Source: Gnetum montanum (taxonomy: Eukaryota > Streptophyta > Gnetopsida > Gnetales > Gnetaceae). Taken from it: a stretch of DNA of 64,000 nt. A model generated the notes under the pieces. That model saw nothing but the letters and a program-made list of their open reading frames with translations. It was not told the origin of the DNA and ran no database searches. The DNA lies in contig MNCI01028922.1 in the NCBI GenBank assembly GCA_015680685.1, positions 613,730 through 677,729 on the forward strand, written 5' to 3'. Below, one piece after another: positions 48,302 to 59,411 of the stretch. Made by a program: the position numbers and the translations under genes. Every line of letters begins with the position of its first letter. The stretch's first letter is position 1.

Positions 48302-49436
48302 GTATGCCATCACACTCCACTCATAATTTTTCATTCCTTCCTGCTTCCTACATGTTTGGGTGTTGGGGTTTGGAAGGTGACCTGCCATGGGCAGGGACCG
48401 CCGTCGATGCTGCGACTACCATGGTCACTATGTCATGGCTGGGGAGGGAGTGTGCACAATGCATATCATTTTTTTGAAGGGCTTGAGGGAATCCTACATT
48501 GTGGTGTTAAGCATGGGTTTTGGCAAGGGTTTCTGAGTGTTTAGCACCATGGGATGGGATGAGTTTTTCTAGAATGCCCTATGCCATAGGATGGAACAAG
48601 GTTTTTACATGTACTAATAGCATAGTGAACCATAAGGGTTTTGGCTTCCTTGCATCCCATGTTGTGTAACAAGGGTTTCCTACATGTCCTACACTGTGGG
48701 ATAGGATAGAGGTTCCATGAGCATCCTGTGCTATGGTGAGGGACAAGGGTTTTTTGATGTCTTGCATTGTGGGACAAGACCTGACCAAGGTAGTCAAGGG
48801 TTATGGTTGTCAATCTCTGGGCATCCCTGAGAGTATGATAAAAATTCAAAAAAAAATTGGCACTGCTACGTTTAGCGCTTGGAAAATTTTGCATGTTCTG
48901 CAGTTGTCACACTCCATGGGAGTGTGACCAATACTTGGAAAAGTTTTGCAATTTTTTTCTAGTAACTACGTAGTTTTCACACTCCTTGGTAGCATAAACA
49001 ACACTTCAAAAAAAGTTTCAAATATTTCGCTAGTTATTTTACAGCTTTATGCTCCTTGGGAGTGTGACCAACACTTGAAAAAAATTTTGTGCAAATTTTC
49101 TCCTAGTAACTTTATAGTTGTCACACTCTTTGGTAGCATGACCAACACTTATGAAAATTTTTCAAATTTTTTGTCAGTTGTTCCACAGTTGTCATGCTCC
49201 CTGAGAGCATGACAAACATGTAGAAAAATTTTTTCTTGGAAAGTGTCACGCTCTGTGGGGAGTGTGACCAATAGTTAGAAAATTTTTGAGTTTTTTTTAT
49301 AATATTGTAACATTTGGAAAACCTGTAAGTGTTAGTTTTTTTCTTTTATGTCATTTTATGCATCATTTGTCTATTACCTTTGTTATTTTTATTACCCTTT
49401 TCCGATACTAATGCTTTTGTTACTGTGGCATTATAG
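48302..49436 (+). other. First intron of gene copy B
   Basis: Donor GTATGCC at 48302; acceptor GCATTATAG ending at 49436, at the same protein position as in copy A. It holds degenerate ~60-70-bp repeats with CATGGGAT/ACAAGGGTTT words (48540-48790) and a hairpin array (48906-49268). Confidence 0.6.
48906..49268. repeat. Six-unit ~72-bp array of hairpins
   Basis: Units begin near 48906, 48975, 49047, 49120, 49191 and 49245. The first has perfect 10-bp arms, GTCACACTCC and GGAGTGTGAC, around ATG. The fifth has GTCATGCTC and GAGCATGAC, so both arms changed together. Between hairpins lies AACACTT followed by an A/T-rich run. Confidence 0.7.
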
Positions 49437-52400
49437 GGTCCTGCTGAAACCTACCCTCATCATGGTCGAATTGGTGGGGATTCTATGTCATATGAGTGAT
49501 CCAATGCCAAATGTTCCCATACCACATGCATGCATAGGATACTAGGTTGTTTGGTTTTAGGAGGGTGCACAGGAGTTCTTAGAATTCCTACTTTGCCACT
49601 TCAATGTGATCATATCATCACACTTGTCAGTTGAAGCAGCAAGTGTCTTGGTCGAGACATTGTTGCTTGGGAAAAACTGAGACATTTTAAAATTCATGTC
49701 AGAAAAACCTGCTGAAGGTGAAGAGGTAGGGAGCTCGAGCTAGTGCCCAAGAGGCCTCAGGCTATTGTCTTGGACCTGGAAGATGCCTAAGTTCCAGTGC
49801 TACCATAAATACAACACTATATTCCTTGCTTGTCGTGTGCACATGGCCTTCCAAAACACACCTAGACAGTTTACTGTGTTGGAGGGTGAGCCCTATTGTG
49901 ATTTTCCCTCTTTTTTTTACTATCTATTATCTCATGGCTTAGGATGCTTACTATCTTTTTTCCTATTGCTAGATTTTTTGTTGATGAAAATGACCTTCAC
50001 GATGGAGAAGGGATATTAGCCTTGGTCCAAACAACCCTGTAAGAGTTCTCATCCACTAAGAACATGCATGGTAGTGTTATAGGAAAAATTGGGGTAGATA
50101 TGATTAATTACCCTACTAGATACTCCAAATCCTATGTGAAGTGCTGGGATCTTGGCTAGTTGGATGTTGAGTGGGCATCCCAGATACCCAATGTAGAAGA
50201 GATCTTGGTCCCACTACCAATGTCCCCCATGCTATTTGTGCCATGTAAGTTATATCACTTGTTTATTTTCATGCACTTTTGATTTTTACATTTTCATCAC
50301 ATTGCTTATTCTACTTTTGTTTACTACAACTGTAGCCAAGTCTACGAAGGTCATAGTGATTATCTCAGGATGCTATGAGGCCAATCTTCTTTTCAAGTAT
50401 GGCAAGGTTGATGGTTCGTAACATTAGTTGTGCCATAAGGTCCTAGCAAGGGTAACCCAAAATCTCCAATAGGTTGGGCTCATGAACTTATTCTTGGCTA
50501 TGAACCCAAGCATTCTAATAGCAGAGATGATTGCCCTCATTGACTCTTTCATGGAGAGTGTTGACTATTTCCACAAGCGAGTTCACAACATGCAGGTGGT
50601 CTTTGAAATCATGGAGAATCTCTTTCCAGATCTTTTTAGCATACCCTTTAAAGGTTTTCTTGTAGGTGAGAAAACTAACAAGGAGCTAAACTACAAAGGG
50701 GACATTGAAAAGTGGCTGGGCACTGAGAAAGGCTACAAGGGTATACCCATGAAATAAGTAAAATTATTAGTGGCCCAACGTCTCTATCCCATTTTCTAAG
50801 CTCATGCATTTCCTAAGTTACTTTCCCAAGGAAAGGTCCTTGGGGTGGAGCAAGCTTGGGTAATGAGAGACATAATAGAGGAAGGGACACAATACAACTA
50901 GGCCAAATACCTTGCCAATGGCCTACTTTACGATAACCTTGAGGCGCGATCTCACGTGCATTTTGCATTGTTTATAGCGTTTCTATGAAGGTTCATGGAA
51001 TTCTTGGTGGTCCATGAGAACAAGCTATGGATGGTGCAAGATTGCACCTAGATATTCAAGCCATGGATCTGCCACTTGTTCTGTACAACACAATCATAGG
51101 ACCCCCACCAGAGGCCATAGGTAAGTCATTTTTAATGATTATTGAGGGCCATGTGAGTTCATCCTACCATGCACATGATAGTAATAGGGAGGCTGCTCCT
51201 ACAAACATAGGTAATGTAGTGAAGGGGACATGACTCATCATTGAGATGGTGAGGTCAAAGATGCAGATCAAGAAGCCTCGCCTTGTGGAGGAGCCCATTC
51301 ATGAAATTTAGAAAAGGGATAAGAATCTACACTTTAGACTTAATAATGCATGATTAGAGTTAGCCAGTAAGTATATATTATTTAGTATATTTTTATATAT
51401 AACTATTATTACATATATTTTCTTTCTTTCATTAAATGTTCTAACTTAGGTTTGTACAACATAGGCAAGGAGGCCCCTGCCATAGAAGAAGAGCCCTTAG
51501 AGGAGGATGTCCCTTAGCTCAAGGGACACTTGGTAGACAAAGAAACTACTGAAGTTTTGAGGTAGCTTGAAGAGGAGGGGCTACAATTTGAGGATGGTGA
51601 GTTTGATCGCTTATTTGAAGGTGTGCAGATGGGCGATGGCCCCACTCTCACCCCTAAGAGTTTGCCGGGTAGGAGCTTTGTATCACCATTTTCATTGTGC
51701 TCTTCCTATTCTTCTTTTTTCTTTTTTTCTTTTTTTTTTTAATAATTTTTATATTTTGTGTTTCATTTTGATGACCTTGACATGGTTTATCTTATAGCAA
51801 GCGATGCTTCTACTAAGCATCCAAAATCTACATCCACTTTTTGCTCATGACTGTGGGTGGAAACTCTAGATAAGTTCACCTTCATGCAAGGAGTAGTGGA
51901 TGACATGATCAATTACCTTAAGTAGATAGATCCTAAAATAGGTATGTTTATCTCTTTTTTCTTGTTGCTTCTATTTTTTTTTTGTTTTTTCTTATGACTA
52001 ATGTTTCCATTTTTGGTATAACAAGCTCACAACTCAAGTGGGACCCATGAAGAGCAGTCCAAGTTGATGTTGTACCTAAGTTCCCTCTTGAGGTAGAGCA
52101 TGTGTCTTGTCGGATATATATGATGACATAAGCAAGTGTGCACTGTACTTTGCATGATCATTGTGGGAGTGTAGGAACATGAATGAGAAGCTCTAGAAAC
52201 AAGTACAATAGCTCTAGGAGTAGAAGGTGAACTAGGCAGCCCAATTGAAAGATTTGTAGTCATGGTATGACTTCTTGGCAGCCCATGATAAATTAGATGG
52301 TAGCTGGCATATGGTGGTGATTGACTATGCCAAGTATTGGTTAGCTGTTAGGGGAAAAATGAGGCTACTCATGAGGTTATTGAGTAATGCTTGTAGATGG

Positions 52401-53199
52401 ACCTCTTAGCTTGGAAAAAATAGGATTGGAAGGACTACAACATCAAAGTATATGAGTGGGCATAGACTTAGAAGAGCCACAAGTATCATTACAAGATGGA
52501 ATGTGCAGCCTATTGTAAGAAGTACAGGGATGAGTCTGTGGAGCATTAATGTCATGACATATTCCTTGATGCCATCATTTTGACACAAGCTTACAACATG
52601 TTCACAAACCATTTGGTGGTTAGTGAGTCCTCAAAGAGGGAGATTGCTATTCCTTCTAGATAAGTTACATCTACCACATTTTCTCTATGGCCACCCATAT
52701 GGACAACCATGGAGAAAGGGAAGACCCTCATAGGCATTGATTTGGGAGAGGAGGATTGGACATACATGTTAGAGTAGAAGATCCTTTGACGCTTAGAGGC
52801 TGGCCTCAATAGGATTCCCCCAGACATGGATGCAAGCCCATCTTAGGTTGATTAAATTTACTTTATTGCGATCTATTTCATAATAATTTTGCATGTTATC
52901 CTCTTTATTTTGCATAGGATCTATGTGAAAGTGCAGGACCCAAAGGAGTTGAAGATAAAGATGGAGGGGAATAACCTTAGCTTCCCATCATTAATATAAT
53001 TTAAAATGTTTGAAATGTGTCCTTATTATTGGGAAATTTTGTATCTTTTGATGTGGATGTAATCTTGGACTATGTATTTTGTTTATGATTTAATGAAAGG
53101 TATGATATTTATTTATCTCTAGCGGTAACATTTTAACTTGTATTTTAGTTGATCTCACCTTGGATTTTTTGTTAATATAATTAGACCACTTGTGGGCCC

Positions 53200-53310
53200 C
53201 ATGTAATAGTTTAAGGCAATTTCGGGCCATCACTAGTTTAAGGCCATTTCGGGCCATCGCTAGTTTAAGGCCATTTCGGGTCATAGGCAAGTTTAAGGCC
53301 ATTTCAGGCT
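53200..53310 (+). repeat. Tandem CTAGTTTAAGGCCATTTCGG array
   Basis: Four units of about 27 bp, the most regular form of this motif in the window, with identical GTTTAAGGCCATTTC in three. It lies between the 3' end of gene copy B and the end of protease of element B. Confidence 0.8.
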
Positions 53311-53579
53311 ACACTTATTTTTTCGTTTTTGTTTTTTGTTTTTAGAGAAATGAAAGCATAACTAATGCAAGAAGCAAACATAATGCAAATTGAAACTATA
53401 TAGGAAAAATGTGCTAAAGACATGTTAGACGAGCAAGCAAGTTAGGGACATGTCCTAATCCTATAGATGTTTCCTAACCCAATGTGGGTTACGTGGTGTG
53501 TAAAGCCTAGAAGGAACTAGGCAGTACTTCCCTAGGTCATATTCTACCATATAAAAGGGAAATTCCGCCCATAGAGCTT

Positions 53580-54060
53580 CCTCATGGAGGCCACTCATTT
53601 TGCTTGGTTCATTGGCCGAACAACATCAAGTTTCATTTCAAGTAGATTATGTGTCCTTGGAGATCTCTACCTCCAATCCTTGCTCAATGTCTACATTATT
53701 GATGGTCTGAGGGGCTATGTTATCACCAAAGATCACCATTTCTCCACCCTTGTTAGGTTAGTGGATCTCTTAGTGAATTGGTGAAGAAACAACCCTTAGT
53801 TGGGCTTACTAGGATCTCCCTAAAATTAGGTTGAATCTGGGCATCTATTCAACCATGATGAACTTTGTGTTAGTGGGGAGTTTCTTCCCTACCATGAAAT
53901 CAATCATGATTGTTCCCTTGACCACCATGCATGCTACATTGAAGGACTTTAAATGGGTGATTGTTGTTGGCCTGATTTGATCGACCATGCCAAGCTTATT
54001 GACAATAGGGAATGGGATAACATTGGTTGCTATCTTGTCCTCGATGTGCACACTAAAAAT
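53580..54060 (-). pseudogene. Protease of element B
   Basis: The minus strand reads MHIEDKIATNVIPFPIVNKL (54051 down), the counterpart of NDGATTNIIP in element A with the active-site Gly replaced. RFNLILGRS (about 53835) is the second protease motif. The frame fades near 53580. RT does not follow; the plus-strand gene does. Confidence 0.72.
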
Positions 54061-55190
54061 TTTGTACTAACCCACAAAACTTGTTATGAACATGGATGCA
54101 GTGGTTACTTGACCCTTCTCAAGGTTACCTTTGATCACTTCATAGTGAAAGGTCCAAAGTGTTGACCTTGGTTCTTCGGTTGTAGGAGACCTGTGGCCTA
54201 GTTGATGTTGAGGCTTCAACATCACTAGAAGGCACACAGACCAAAAATGGTTCATGTATTGGCTTTGCATCATCATCAACATTGATAGCATTAATGGTAT
54301 ATCCTACACCACTAGCATTTAATGGGTCCTTATAGACTTTCATGGACTGGTTCTCTAGCCAGACAAGATTACTTTCATCAAGGACTAGCATGCCTTGATC
54401 CATCATGCATTGGATATCATCCTTCAATACTAAGTAGAAATCCATGTCATGTACATGCAATTGATTATAGTTATAGAACTAGTCTAGTAAAAAAATTTTG
54501 GGTATCAAAGGCTCATTAGGCATAGCCACAGAGGGGTCTTGGAGGACCTCGTAGTACCTCTTGTGGCATTTATAAGCATCCTCTAACATTTGGTCATCTT
54601 GATAGTGCTAATGGGATCATCTTAATAGAATTCCATTATGTGAACCATTTCTGAGTTGGCCACTTTAAGTTGACTAACATCCTCTATGAGCATTTGGATA
54701 AGTTGGAATTCTTGGTCTAGACTTGAGGATGTTGCATAGTGTTGCATTGGCTATGCCATTGGTGGTGTTGTTGGAGCAGCCCATAGCTTGGTTCTGGGCT
54801 ATGCTACCATATGTGATGCTTGGTATGTTTGCTGCTGTGTGTAGTGTGGTGCATGGGACAATTGAAGGATACGTAAAGATGTTACTGCCCACCACACGGT
54901 TGAGGTTGGAGCTATTGTTGGTGGTGGGATTGATATGGCTAGGATAATGGAAATGTAACTCATTTTTGGCTGTAATATGGTCATGGTATGCACATATGGC
55001 AACGTTGACATCAAAAATGCTGACTATGAAGGCTAAACAGACTACAAGGAAATGACAAAGAGAAAAGGGGTAGAAGGTCCTAGATTCTATTGTGTAGATA
55101 GGGCTAGTGGTTGCTCGATGTCCACCACATGTTGAATGGGGTAAGTGACCTTCAAGCTCAAGGAAGTACCTGAGGTGTTAATTGGGTTCA
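54061..55190 (-). pseudogene. Gag of element B, capsid core deleted
   Basis: It starts near 55190 (MNPINTSGTS). FQLIQMLIEDVSQLK and MEFY.DDPIST (about 54620-54720) match the leader of gag in A (FQMIQDLIEELKRLK, MEIHQDDSIS). The next readable block is KCHKRYYEVLQDPS, then LHVHDMDFYLVLKDDI, which in A lies far downstream. The capsid part (WYRALTQ block in A) is missing at about 54605, so B could not have made full Gag. Confidence 0.65.
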
Positions 55191-55641
55191 TTTTCATTTC
55201 ATAGAAAAGATATAAGAAAAAGATACACTTGCAAAAAACATTTAAGTGTAGAAAATTTTAAGATAAAATGGCTAAACGTAAAAACTATAAAGAAAATAGG
55301 CCAAAAATGGCTAAGTCTAGAAACACTGAAAAATGGTTATCTTTGTTGTTACACTGGTCATGCTCTAAGGGACTGTTACACTCACAAATTGTCCCACTCT
55401 ATAGAACACTTAGAGCTTTATGCAGTAGATAGTTTGGGCTTTCTGTCCTATGGGGCTCTAGGGGAACCATCAACTAGGACCAATCTACACCAACTAGGAC
55501 ATAGAAAACTCCTGCATTGGCCTATGATCTAGCTACTGCAATGGTACGTCCATAAGGGTGTTATGTCTATGCTAGCTTGCTGCTAGTGATGGGGGTATAG
55601 AAGGCACATGGGACTACCTGTGACACACAGAAGGAATTGAA

Positions 55642-55660
55642 GGCCCTCCTTCTAGCACCA
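55642..55660 (-). other. Primer binding site of element B
   Basis: GGCCCTCCTTCTAGCACCA on the plus strand, ending CCA, five bases from the LTR start at 55666. It fixes minus orientation. Confidence 0.85.
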
Positions 55661-57867
55661 AAAATTATGACATTCAAAAACATTGGTGGCTAGAACACCG
55701 AGAGGTCCACAGGTGTATAGCCTAACCTTGAATCCATGTGAGGGTCATGCTAAGAGAAATGAAAATAATGTTCCTTGAATGGCCTAGTTGATTAGACAGG
55801 GACTTACATGGTGTAACAATAACCATTTGTAAACAGAGTTTTTAGTGAGCTTCGTGTGGGAGCTAGGACAATGATCAAGAACATAACATAACATAGATAT
55901 GCAAATGTGTATCAACAATAGAAGAAAATGCAAGAATAATTCTAAAACTTTGAAATAGATGCTAAGGATATAGAGCTAGAGTTTGAAGGTGGAGAAATGC
56001 ACCGCCTCAAGATTGGGGAGCGTGACTTTTGATTGAATAATGTTTGAAACTAGCAAGCAGCATTCAGACAGGTAGAGTAATAGCATAGCGATGCTATCAC
56101 AGTCTTTGGGACATCATGGATGCAGTGCCATTAGTTGTAAAAGAGGCTAAACCTACTAAGTTCGTAGTCGTCACGCTATGCTGGTGCAAGAAAAACTATC
56201 ACGATTCTTGCCAAGATGTCAAGCTTAGGTGCTCAAATGCAAGAGTAGTGAAGATGCTATAGGTGCTCTAATGCTTAATGCTCAAAATGATTTTTGCCAA
56301 CCAACAACTACAATCCTAATTATTTGGGTATTTATAGGGCTAGGGTTGAGGTGAGATGCGGACTAGGCCCCATGTAGCATGGGTGTGGACAAGTTACATT
56401 GACATGTTACACTTAAAATATTACGCTCTAAGTGTCAAGCTCAAAGTGTTACACTCTGCAGGACAAGAACAGGACCTTAGAAACTACCAAACTATGACCA
56501 CACCTCTTGGACTATATGTGCGAGAGTTTGAGAGTCTACCATGTACCTAGAAATAATTCCAAAACAAATTCAACTTGGAGTCTACGATCTAGGACTACGT
56601 CTTCCCCCTCTTCCAAGTAGGGTCAAGCATAGGGATAATTTTTTGGATCAATGGAAGGTGTAAAAGCAACACAGAATATTTATCCTGGCTACTATAGGGA
56701 TGAAGGAGATGAAATGGAGGTCAATGCCAATTTCTGGGAGCTTCTAGAGGCATTCAAGGCATTTTCCATGTGTTACACTATCTACACTACTTAGTGTGAT
56801 AGAACGTAGCATGAACACTTAGAAAATTTTTGCAGATTTTGACTTGTCATGCTATCTATGCTACATAGCATAGCACAAGTACTTTCATGAATTTTGATAA
56901 AATTTGTAATGTTTCTTCATGGCATGCTGAGCACACTCTGGGGTGTAGTAGGACAAGTAGCCTTAAAAGTCAAAAAATTACCAAATGCACCTTCCATGTC
57001 GAGATAGCTTGAAAGATCCTTGTTCAACACTTAGAAAAAATTTGGCCCTAGAACTTGTGTCATGCTGGCTATGCTGTGCAACATAGCAGAGTGTGAGAGC
57101 TCAAAAGGTAGAAAATCTGAAAAACTAGTTTTTCCATCCTAAGTACCTATGACATACTCTAGCCTTGTACTTAGGTGGACTAGCAATCGCGACATATGTC
57201 AAGTTGGGCAAGTTGGACAGCGTAGCGAGCTTAAAAGTTTGGGAGATAGAAAATTTGCCAAACTGTTTAGTCCATCCTAAGTAGACCGTGATTGCTTTTG
57301 GCTTGAGATTTGTGTAGATTGGCCATGGAAGTGTGTACTATGCTAACTATGCTATGGAGCATAGTAGGTGGACTTAAAATGTTTTTGCAAAAAGCAAGAC
57401 TTCAAGTATGCTATGTGTTGGCAACATTTTGCCATTTCATGGAACAGTAAAAGAAGATACTGGCAAAAGGTAATATTTAAATAACTGCATGAACAAAAAA
57501 ATCTATTTTAAAACCATTGAAAAAGTCTCAAATTTAAAAATCTAGGGTTGATGTTGTTGGTATGCATGAGATTAAACTGGAAAAGAGCCCCGGAGAGTTG
57601 GAGAAGAATGAGATTGAGAAATCGAAATATCAAGGAGGCCTTCACTGATTAAACTGTCAGTCCCTGGTATTTCATGGGCACTATTGTTAGGCTCAGTTTT
57701 GCAATATTCAATGGTTAAATTTTTATGAGTTAAGAAAAACTAAAAGGCATTCTCATCAGCCCTGCAAAGAGTCTCGATTTGTTAGCTGCCAACGCCTCAT
57801 CTGTGCACTACAGTGGCATCCATCAGTGGTAGCAACTGCCACTGCTGCCAATGGCACCCAAAGGTCA

Positions 57868-58130
57868 GGGTGATGGATTTATTGCCCAAGAATCTGAGGG
57901 CAACTAGCAGATTTGTGTGCAACATATGCTAGAAGGGTTTTCAGTGAAACAAAAACCTGCAATTACATCGATGTGGCCACGACCTGCCCTGGAAGCTAAG
58001 GAAACCCACCAGTAAGGAAGTGCACAAGTGTGTCTACATTTTTCCCGAGCCCAACTACATCCACCATGATGTGGTGCAAGCTCTAGGTGACCTCACCGAC
58101 ATCAAGGAACACTTCTGTAGGAAGCATACC
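57868..58130 (+). pseudogene. Captured IDD (INDETERMINATE DOMAIN) zinc-finger gene fragment
   Basis: One plus-strand frame reads LLPKNLRATSRFVCNIC, then KGFQ, NKNLQLHRCGHDLPWKLRKP, TSKEVHKCVYIFPEPNYIHH and DVVQALGDLTDIKEHFCRKH. This is the first part of the IDD domain, whose plant consensus has the same order (ATNRFVCEIC, LQLHRRGHNLPWKL, KEVRKKVYVCPEP, RALGDLTGIKKHFCRKH). The first C2H2 finger keeps both Cys and both His. The second has lost both Cys (VYIFPEP, NYIHH). Two in-frame stops fit CAG-to-TAG and CGA-to-TGA changes. The rest of the domain is absent. It lies in U3 of the solo LTR, sense to it. IDD proteins are plant transcription factors; this piece is not functional. Confidence 0.85.
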
Positions 58131-58310
58131 AACACACTAGCCTGAAACGCTGCGGATAGCACCTTTCAGGAAACTTCCAAAGAAAAAAAAAGAGGGTACC
58201 CGAAGATTCAAAGATACTCCCATCACAAATTCCATAGCTGCTTCTAGTGCAGCTGCAAAGATCTAACAAATCCACCAAAGCTTCAAAAGCTTCAAAAGTG
58301 CAAAATATTT

Positions 58311-58758
58311 ATGTATCACAGATACCGTGCTAGATTTCATTGTCTCATGCAATTAAAGGTACAGCTGAAGAAACGTTCAAACAGAGAACCTAAAATCAGT
58401 CTCATCACAAGCAAAATATTTGAAGTTAAAGAAACTAATGTTAAATGTTCTTGTGCTAGGCCTTCTATTCGATTTTCTATTAGCTCTGACATTCGTGGCC
58501 GCGCTGCTCATATCAATGAGGATGGCATTTTCAAAAACTCGACTGGGCCTGTGTCTGCGTTTGCTTTCACCGCGGTTGGCTCACATGGCCAGTAGTGTGG
58601 TAATTAAATTCCTAGTCTTTCTAGGTGACCATGATAAACGCCATGATAATGGAGTCCTCGTAACATGGATAATCGGTTCCAGCCCTCCATTGAAACCATC
58701 AGCTACGCCAGAGCCTCTTCTCACGATGGTTGTTCACATACGGTTTTGGCTGAAATAG
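58311..58758 (+). pseudogene. Overlapping U3 ORFs of unknown origin
   Basis: Two plus-strand ORFs overlap in different frames: 58311-58595 (94 codons, with SCARPSIRFSISSDIRGRAA) and 58420-58758 (112 codons, with a hydrophobic LVLGLLFDFLLALTFVAALL). Only one can be real. They follow the IDD fragment in the same LTR and may be further captured sequence. GC content here is higher than in the surroundings. Confidence 0.3.
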
Positions 58759-59341
58759 TGCTTGGATCTTGGGTAGAGCATGTGTTCGTTTCTATGAGTT
58801 TCACGTAGAGGCAAGAAAGGAAATAAATGAACCAGCTGATTACTCCTGCTATTCTTGCAACTGTTACTCATTATCCATGTAGCAATTTACAAAACGTGGG
58901 TTCAAAGGAAAAAGAAATAAAAAATATATATATAATAAATAAATGAATAATAATAAAGTGCATGGAAGATGAAGATGATTTATTTTCCAACCTTATTAAC
59001 TCCAAAGATCATACAACCGCTTTTACCCACGTTTACACTAAGGTGTATGCAAAATTACCTTATTACTACCACCTGTTTATAAAATTACTAAAGCATCGGT
59101 GGTTAATAATATTTAACAAACTAATAAAAAATAATAACAATTGAATGAAGCTCCTATAGTATGAAGACCTTCACTTTAATTTTTAATTTGTAAAATGTGT
59201 AAAGAAACATGCCAATGTTAGCATTATTTTCTCCAAAACTTTATGTATACGTTACAACTTCCTAACTTGTTGAGAAAGTTATAACTTTTACTTGGGAGAG
59301 AAGTTAGCTAAGATATTTTAGAATCTAACTACCTTTTGAAA

Positions 59342-59353
59342 CCTATAAAAAGG
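59342..59353 (+). promoter_or_regulatory. TATA box of the solo LTR
   Basis: CCTATAAAAAGG, the same as in the other family F LTRs, about 1.9 kb into the LTR. Confidence 0.7.
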
Positions 59354-59374
59354 CTTCAGGTGGTAGAAGAAAAA

Positions 59375-59411
59375 GGGGGGGGAGGGAGGGGGGCACAGGT
59401 GGGGAGGGGGG
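59375..59411 (+). repeat. G-rich tract just downstream of the TATA box
   Basis: Runs of eight, three, six, four and six G within 37 bases on the RNA-like strand. The same place in the other family F LTRs has only short pyrimidine runs on the opposite strand. It could fold as a G-quadruplex. Confidence 0.7.

Larger units (their letters stand above)
48183..52974 (+). pseudogene. Conserved antisense multi-exon gene, copy B
   Basis: Exon 1 starts at ATG 48183 (MASRSNHRHP) and ends at TAG|GTATGCC (48301). Intron 1 runs to 49436. Exon 2 begins LLKPTLIMVELVGILC. Intron 50245-50335 precedes KVIVIISGCYEANLLFKYGK. Then come ALIDSFMESV (about 50545), IEKWLGTEKGYKG (about 50710), PKLLSQGKVLGVEQAWVMRD (about 50815), MQIKKPRLVEEP (about 51270), intron 51367-51464, LWVETLDKFTFMQG (about 51870), WPPIWTTMEKGKTLIGIDLG (about 52685) and EEDWTYM, then a short acidic exon ending 52974. 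All blocks align with copies A and C. It lies opposite the sense strand, between protease and RT. It is dead now, with many stops. Function unknown. Confidence 0.77.

Noticed and set aside
48906-49268. Regular palindromic repeats resembling a CRISPR array
   Set aside because: The spacers are themselves repeats of one another, the unit drifts, and the surroundings are plant retrotransposons. It is a tandem array, not CRISPR.
57868-58130. A working IDD transcription factor gene
   Set aside because: Two in-frame stops, loss of both Cys in the second finger, absence of the rest of the domain, and location inside an LTR.
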